Made by a program: the position numbers and the translations under genes
Shown here: positions 57,491 through 64,000 of the stretch, one piece after another
How positions within the stretch are numbered: the stretch's first letter is position 1
How the letters are laid out: each line of letters begins with the position of its first letter
The notes under the pieces: generated by a model
Databases searched by the model: none
Seen by the model: only the letters and a program-made list of their open reading frames with translations
What the model was told of the DNA's origin: nothing
NCBI GenBank assembly: GCA_945639195.1
Contig: CALZEE010000003.1
Location: forward strand, 62,001-126,000
Source of the DNA: an uncultured Ignatzschineria sp.
GTDB lineage: Bacteria > Pseudomonadota > Gammaproteobacteria > Cardiobacteriales > Wohlfahrtiimonadaceae
DNA length: 64,000 nt
Direction of reading: 5' to 3'

Positions 57491-57518
57491 AAAACCCTCA
57501 AGAAATTACCCTTGAGGG
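57491..57518 (-). terminator. Terminator of trmO
   Basis: CCCTCAAG / CTTGAGGG stem, followed on the minus strand by a seven-U run. Confidence 0.85.
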
Positions 57519-57586
57519 AAAACAGCCTATTCGATATTTAAAAGAACACTATTAAGAAAAAGCCTGTCTAGTATCCCTCTATCCAT

Positions 57587-58357
57587 CTATATCACATTGA
57601 TATCAATCACATAAATGGATTTCCCCACCGACAATTCGTCTATAAAATGATCCGCCTCAAGATCTGCACGATTCTCAAGCGTCATCTGCTTAAACTGAAT
57701 ATTCCACGATTGCAGAGCAACGCCATAAACCCGCGTGCTATCCTGATGAAATTGTGGGATCGGATTTTGACCAATCACCTCAATAATTAAATCCCGAAAA
57801 TCGGGGACTTGATGCGCTATTTCACGTAATTTCTGCGAAGCAAGCTGACTAAAATAGACCGGATAAGTGAAAGGCTTTTCTACCGCAAACTCACTCACCG
57901 CCTCCGGCAATGCATCCGAAAAAGGAATATACGGTTTGATGCAATAGATCGGTGTGCCATTGATAAGATCATGCCCCGATACTTCAATCTCCCCTGCTTT
58001 AAAATCAATCCGCTCGATCTTTACCGCGGAAAGCCCCAAGCCATTCGGACGAAAAGAGCTACGCGTGGCAAAAACGCCCATTCGCTCATTTCCCCCTAAT
58101 CGCTGTGGTCTTACCGTGGCTTTACCATTCCACTTATTTTGATGAAACCCAAAAGTCAGCCAGATATGCGAGCTGAGCTCCAATCCATGCAGATAATTCT
58201 CATGATTAAAAGGGGGCAATAGCTTCACTATTCCCCGCGCAGTTTTCGCAATACCAGATTGTCTAGGAACACCAAACTTCTCCGGATAACAGCCTTCCAT
58301 AATGGCAATCGCATCAATCTCACGACGAAGCGTATCTTGTAACTCTTCTGTATTCAT
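57587..58357 (-). CDS. trmO: tRNA (t6A37) N6-methyltransferase TrmO
   Basis: 256 residues. N-terminal TsaA-like beta-barrel with GVPRQSGIAKTARGIVKLLPPF, GLELSSHIWLTFGFH, RMGVFATRSSFRPNGLGLSAV and GHDLINGTPIYCIKPYIPFSDA, which forms the SAM site, plus a C-terminal extension (about 165-256). Methylates t6A37 of tRNA-Thr. Single gene between a terminator and ligA. Confidence 0.93.
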   Translation of the reverse strand: MNTEELQDTLRREIDAIAIMEGCYPEKFGVPRQSGIAKTARGIVKLLPPFNHENYLHGLELSSHIWLTFGFHQNKWNGKATVRPQRLGGNERMGVFATRSSFRPNGLGLSAVKIERIDFKAGEIEVSGHDLINGTPIYCIKPYIPFSDALPEAVSEFAVEKPFTYPVYFSQLASQKLREIAHQVPDFRDLIIEVIGQNPIPQFHQDSTRVYGVALQSWNIQFKQMTLENRADLEADHFIDELSVGKSIYVIDINVI

Positions 58358-58456
58358 CCGACACCTTTTATCCTCACTAGCCTCAATCTATCGTGCCATT
58401 ATCATGTCAATAATGGCACGATGATGCATATTGCTGATCATCATCTGTAATGACAA

Positions 58457-60730
<2,274 letters not shown>

Positions 60731-60757
60731 AAAAGTGCTATTAATAATAGCACTTTT
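60731..60757 (-). terminator. Terminator after zipA
   Basis: 12-bp perfect stem AAAAGTGCTATT / AATAGCACTTTT, 3-base loop, A and T runs on both sides. Confidence 0.85.
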
Positions 60758-60846
60758 TAGCAATGATCTCTGCGGTTAAAACGCGCTTAAAAAACGCTTT
60801 TTACCCCGGCATCTCCTTTTTAATCAAGGAGTCACCTTAAACTTTA

Positions 60847-61764
60847 TTAACGATTACGTTGCTCGTATGCCTCAAAGGCACGCTCCCACTCTTCGTTATC
60901 TTGTTTATTAATTTTATGGAAGAGATCGATAAGATCATCTTTACTCATTGCTCGTTGATTCGTATCTAAAATAGTACCACCGAGTGCAGAGCTAAAGTGA
61001 TGAATGCCGGCAAGAAGCTGCTCAATAGTACTGATATCAGGATCAGGTCCGGGGATTTTCGAGAAGAAGATAAGACCCGGCGTTGTCGATTCTAAATGGT
61101 GACGGACAAGATTTTCATCAAATGTACCATCGCCAAGTAGATGCCCGATGCTGTACATCGCTTCATCCCCATAATGCGTTGTTGTTAACAACTGGATAAA
61201 CCCGCCATTTTCAACGCGTAAATCTAATTCGTGTGCAACCGTTAAGATCTCTTTAAACGTATAAGGTTGATCCGGCGCCGCGCTCAGGATTAATGCAATA
61301 GTATCAACCGCTGCCGGACGCATAAGATTACCATCATCATTATAGATGGTCATATCTTGGCGCTTACCACGGAAAATGCCGGAGATTTTTTGTAAGAAAC
61401 CTTCAGGCTTTTTCTCCTCATAATGCGGCATTTCAATCTCTTCTTCTGTTGCATCTGAGTGAAATGCATCAGTTGCAGCTTCCGTCACAGCTTCTTGTAC
61501 AGATTCAGACGCTGAGTAATCAGCCGCTGTTTTCGGAAGGTAAGAGAGATCATCATGATCAATTGCTTTAGGCGCAGATGCACTTAAGAGGGTTGTTGTA
61601 TCATCTTGATCTGCATTTTCTGCAGCAGAATCGCTAAAAATCCCATTAAGATCTGGCTCGACTTTATCCGCCACATCTTCTTGGTCTTTTTTCTTCTCAA
61701 GGCGGACCCAATAGACAGCCGCAGCAATAAGGACAATGCCAATTAAGATATATACAATAACCAT
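60847..61764 (-). CDS. zipA: cell division protein ZipA
   Basis: 305 residues from the ATG at 61764; the frame is open to 61836, but residues before MVIVYILIGIVLIAAAV do not fit. N-terminal membrane anchor (1-~20), charged linker with acidic patches (about 25-165), C-terminal FtsZ-binding domain (about 170-305, GGFIQLLTTTHYGDEAMYSIGHLL, PGLIFFSKIPGP). Tethers FtsZ to the inner membrane. Upstream of ligA as is classical. Confidence 0.9.
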   Translation of the reverse strand: MVIVYILIGIVLIAAAVYWVRLEKKKDQEDVADKVEPDLNGIFSDSAAENADQDDTTTLLSASAPKAIDHDDLSYLPKTAADYSASESVQEAVTEAATDAFHSDATEEEIEMPHYEEKKPEGFLQKISGIFRGKRQDMTIYNDDGNLMRPAAVDTIALILSAAPDQPYTFKEILTVAHELDLRVENGGFIQLLTTTHYGDEAMYSIGHLLGDGTFDENLVRHHLESTTPGLIFFSKIPGPDPDISTIEQLLAGIHHFSSALGGTILDTNQRAMSKDDLIDLFHKINKQDNEEWERAFEAYEQRNR

Positions 61765-61889
61765 AAATTCTCTGTTTCCCTGCTCATTAACATGGTAAAT
61801 GATTGTTGCGTGCAACCCCTTAACTGGAGATTGCACGCGATCTTGTAAATATTACCCTATTTTCCTATTTTTTACTTCCCTTAAACAAT

Positions 61890-62894
61890 TTATTTCTCAG
61901 CAGGGAGGGTTCCAACAGCTGTTCCGGCAACGATATCATAGAGATTTCTTTGATAAAGAGGATCTCTAAACGCCCAAAAGATCGTCAAGAAGAAGAGGAA
62001 TATCCCCACATAAGGGATTCCTAATAGTAATTGCGCCGCTAAAAAGAAGCTCATTGTCTTAGTAATGGTGTTTCTCCATGAGATCTCTTTACCCGATTTA
62101 AAACTCACTAATCGAATTCTAAAGAGTCTTTTACCAATCGTTGCCCCAAAAAATCGTTCTTGAAGAATGAAGTAGAGTAAAAAGACCACACTGCCCCAGA
62201 TCGATACCGTTTTAATAATCTCCGTGAAAACAGCTTCGAACTTGTCATCCATCATCACATCTTCAAGCGTTCCTTGCGTCTGCTCGACAAGCGTCAAATA
62301 CTCATAGAAAGGGGCTAAATCAAGAAATCCTAAATTCCCTAAAAAGAGTACAAGTGCACCCGCAATAAAACTCATCAAAATATAATCAATGATAAACGCG
62401 CCAAAACGCTTTCCTAAACTTGCCGGAACAAATCCCTGCATATCAGGATGAATCATCATCACTTTTAATTGCGAAAGCGTCTGCTGTAGATCTTCTAACG
62501 TGATTTCTCGCGCCTTGCCTTCATTGTCAATCTTATCAAACGGCGACTCATCTCTATTTGAATCTGATTCACGCGCTGTTTCTGACGTAGATACATCGTC
62601 AGAAGTTGCATCAATCTCCGGCGTTGCGGGTTGCTCTGGCGCGGCGATTGCCGTGATTTCTAACTTCAGCCCATGAACATCGAAGAAACGCGTTAATTCT
62701 TTAATTTCACTCGTCGTTGCAGATTCTCGGAGCGTTACACCGTTGGCATTAAACCATGAAGCAATCTCCTCTGCAGGAACGCCATATGCCTTTGCAACGC
62801 CAACAATAGCAGATTCTTTACTCGTATTGGGATGAAGCTCTCCCAAAAATCGTACCTGATATTTCTGTCCATTCTCTTCTCGATCTTGTCGCAT
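61890..62894 (-). CDS. RDD-family membrane protein with N-terminal extension
   Basis: 334 residues. A soluble N-terminal region (about 1-150; ribosomal-protein-like start QKYQVRFLGELHPNTSKESAIVGVAKAYGVP, then an Asp/Glu/Ser-rich linker) precedes the RDD domain (about 165-330): KRFGAFIIDYILMSF (R and D of the motif), two more helices, FFGATIGKRLFRIRLVSF. RDD proteins are often transporters or channels of unknown substrate; the long soluble head is unusual and I do not recognise its fold. AGAGGA precedes the ATG. Confidence 0.8.
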   Translation of the reverse strand: MRQDREENGQKYQVRFLGELHPNTSKESAIVGVAKAYGVPAEEIASWFNANGVTLRESATTSEIKELTRFFDVHGLKLEITAIAAPEQPATPEIDATSDDVSTSETARESDSNRDESPFDKIDNEGKAREITLEDLQQTLSQLKVMMIHPDMQGFVPASLGKRFGAFIIDYILMSFIAGALVLFLGNLGFLDLAPFYEYLTLVEQTQGTLEDVMMDDKFEAVFTEIIKTVSIWGSVVFLLYFILQERFFGATIGKRLFRIRLVSFKSGKEISWRNTITKTMSFFLAAQLLLGIPYVGIFLFFLTIFWAFRDPLYQRNLYDIVAGTAVGTLPAEK

Positions 62895-63145
62895 ATTTTC
62901 CTCTGTTCTTATCTATCAGGGCGAAGATCTCTATGAATTGCATTTTTCATGATCGCCATCTTGTGACGCATCCATATTGATCTATGCGCTGCCCTGCGCT
63001 GTTTTATTGTTTTACCTAACGTATTGACTACGTTTGTGTTCTGTTCTTGAAGATGTTGATTCCAATACTGCATCTAAAGCTGATGCTGATCCTAATACTG
63101 ATTCAGGCGCTATGGATCAAGGCTTATCTGCCCGCACCTTCATCA
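62895..63145. repeat. Intergenic region with an imperfect tandem repeat
   Basis: Around 63050-63105 two imperfect copies of about 27 bases lie in tandem (GATGTTGATTCCAATACTG and GATGCTGATCCTAATACTG). No supported gene; a plus-strand 67-codon frame across it runs antisense into ubiX and is probably chance. Confidence 0.35.
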
Positions 63146-63817
63146 TTACTCATCCTTATCTTCACCCTTATTCTCTCCCCAGGGCGTTAATAAGGTATGC
63201 GGAATCTGAAGTTGATCTAAAATTCTTGCCACCATAAAGTCGATAATATCTTCTACCGTTTTAGGGCGATGATAAAAACCAGGATTTGCCGGCATAATGG
63301 TAACGCCCATCTGGCTGAGCTTAAGCATATTCTCTAAATGAATCTGATTAAAGGGCGCTTCTCGCACCACGAGCATTAAATGCTTTCGCTCTTTCATCAT
63401 CACATCTGCTGCACGCTCAATCAGATTATTCGATTGCCCTGTCGCCACGGCTGCAAGCATTCCCATAGAGCAAGGACAGATTACCATTGCATACGATGTA
63501 TTAGATCCTGATGCTAAAGGTGCCGTCCAATCTTTCTCACTATAGAGATGAATCAGCGCCTCATCTGTGACGTTAAATCGTGCCATTAAGCGCTTTTTCT
63601 GCTCATGATGACTTCCGCCAAGATTGATATCCATCTCTAACGTTAAAACCATCAGCGCTGCATTGGTGAGTAATATATTCACCGGATACCCACTCTGAAG
63701 TAGCACTTCAATTAAACGCAGTCCATATTGCGCACCGGAAGCCCCTGATAACGCAACCGTAATACGATCTCGTTCTTGGTAAGGCTTTTGTGGCGCGGCA
63801 TATAATTGATTATTCAT
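63146..63817 (-). CDS. ubiX: flavin prenyltransferase UbiX
   Basis: 223 residues from the ATG at 63817 (AAGGAATCC before); the longer frame to 63850 has no site. Rossmann-like core with VALSGASGAQYGLRL, MVICPCSMGMLAAVATGQSNNLIERAADV, LVVREAPFNQIHLENMLKLSQMGVTIMPANPGFY. Attaches a dimethylallyl group to FMN to make the prenyl-FMN cofactor of UbiD decarboxylases in ubiquinone synthesis. Short N-terminal extension (about 18 residues) and an acidic tail. Confidence 0.94.
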   Translation of the reverse strand: MNNQLYAAPQKPYQERDRITVALSGASGAQYGLRLIEVLLQSGYPVNILLTNAALMVLTLEMDINLGGSHHEQKKRLMARFNVTDEALIHLYSEKDWTAPLASGSNTSYAMVICPCSMGMLAAVATGQSNNLIERAADVMMKERKHLMLVVREAPFNQIHLENMLKLSQMGVTIMPANPGFYHRPKTVEDIIDFMVARILDQLQIPHTLLTPWGENKGEDKDE

Positions 63818-64000
63818 CAGGATTCCTTGTGATCGTTTATAAAAGATCACGCATATACAGTATTGATTATTGTCATCGAAAGCCGTTTATCAGATCTCTT
63901 TTCGCTAGAAATGCGATACATCATGACGCTCTGTTAAACCTTTTCGTTGCCCTCTTATACCATAAACTGGCGATATCGCTGTTTATGAAAAAGCGCTCCA

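Noticed and set aside
63034..63237. 67-codon plus-strand ORF with DVDSNT/DADPNT repeat
   Set aside because: Runs antisense into ubiX; the repeat is noted but coding is not supported.

Overview
The window looks like chromosome of a low- to moderate-GC gammaproteobacterium. RatA, ZipA beside LigA, a monofunctional RelA with the ExDD motif, FtsK, TrmL/TrmO and ParC point to the class. An rsmB-DUF4390-ntrYX block downstream of def-fmt also fits. The order Cardiobacteriales (Ignatzschineria/Wohlfahrtiimonas-like) is a guess from gene flavour, not something I can prove here. I recognise no rRNA, tRNA, prophage or CRISPR.

Layout. (1) 1-4.9 kb, minus strand: def-fmt-rsmB-DUF4390-ntrY, with ntrY running off the left edge. 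(2) 5.4-8.5 kb: ackA and a short pta, the acetate overflow pathway. (3) 8.7-14.2 kb: an AT-rich island with a broken EexN-like lipoprotein, then an operon of binding protein, alkaline-phosphatase-superfamily enzyme, two permeases, ATPase and HAD phosphatase. It reads as a self-contained importer plus hydrolase set for a phosphorylated compound. (4) 14.4-17 kb: ratA and trmL converge on a terminator hairpin whose loop has been split by an intact IS3/IS150-type element. (5) 17-40.4 kb: housekeeping genes pyrG, tkt, yajC-secDF (fused), ftsK, an M17 aminopeptidase, dacA-like with SPOR domain, ung, crcB, ychF-pth-rplY, parC, a Pcm-like methyltransferase and glyA. (6) 40.5-45.2 kb: another AT-rich operon with a frameshifted AhpD-like gene, an acyl-CoA-dehydrogenase-fold flavoenzyme, rubredoxin and a NrtA/SsuA-type ABC importer. 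(7) 45.3-48.5 kb: a YdcF-like protein, dbpA and an unknown membrane protein. (8) 48.8-54.1 kb, minus strand: a methionine-type operon metN-metI-flavoenzyme-metQ-metQ, preceded by a Cys/Met-rich 38-residue leader ORF whose stop overlaps the metN GTG. (9) 54.5-63.8 kb: relA, a DsrE-like gene, trmO, ligA-zipA, an RDD membrane protein and ubiX.

Two ABC operons about 4 kb apart (6 and 8) each carry a flavin-dependent acyl-CoA-dehydrogenase-fold enzyme. Together they suggest capture of small organosulfur (or similar) compounds and oxidative release of the useful atom. The most novel candidates are operon 6, the importer-hydrolase island 3, and the metN leader peptide. A repeated word with consensus ATTAATGCCGGAGAT also recurs in coding and non-coding DNA.
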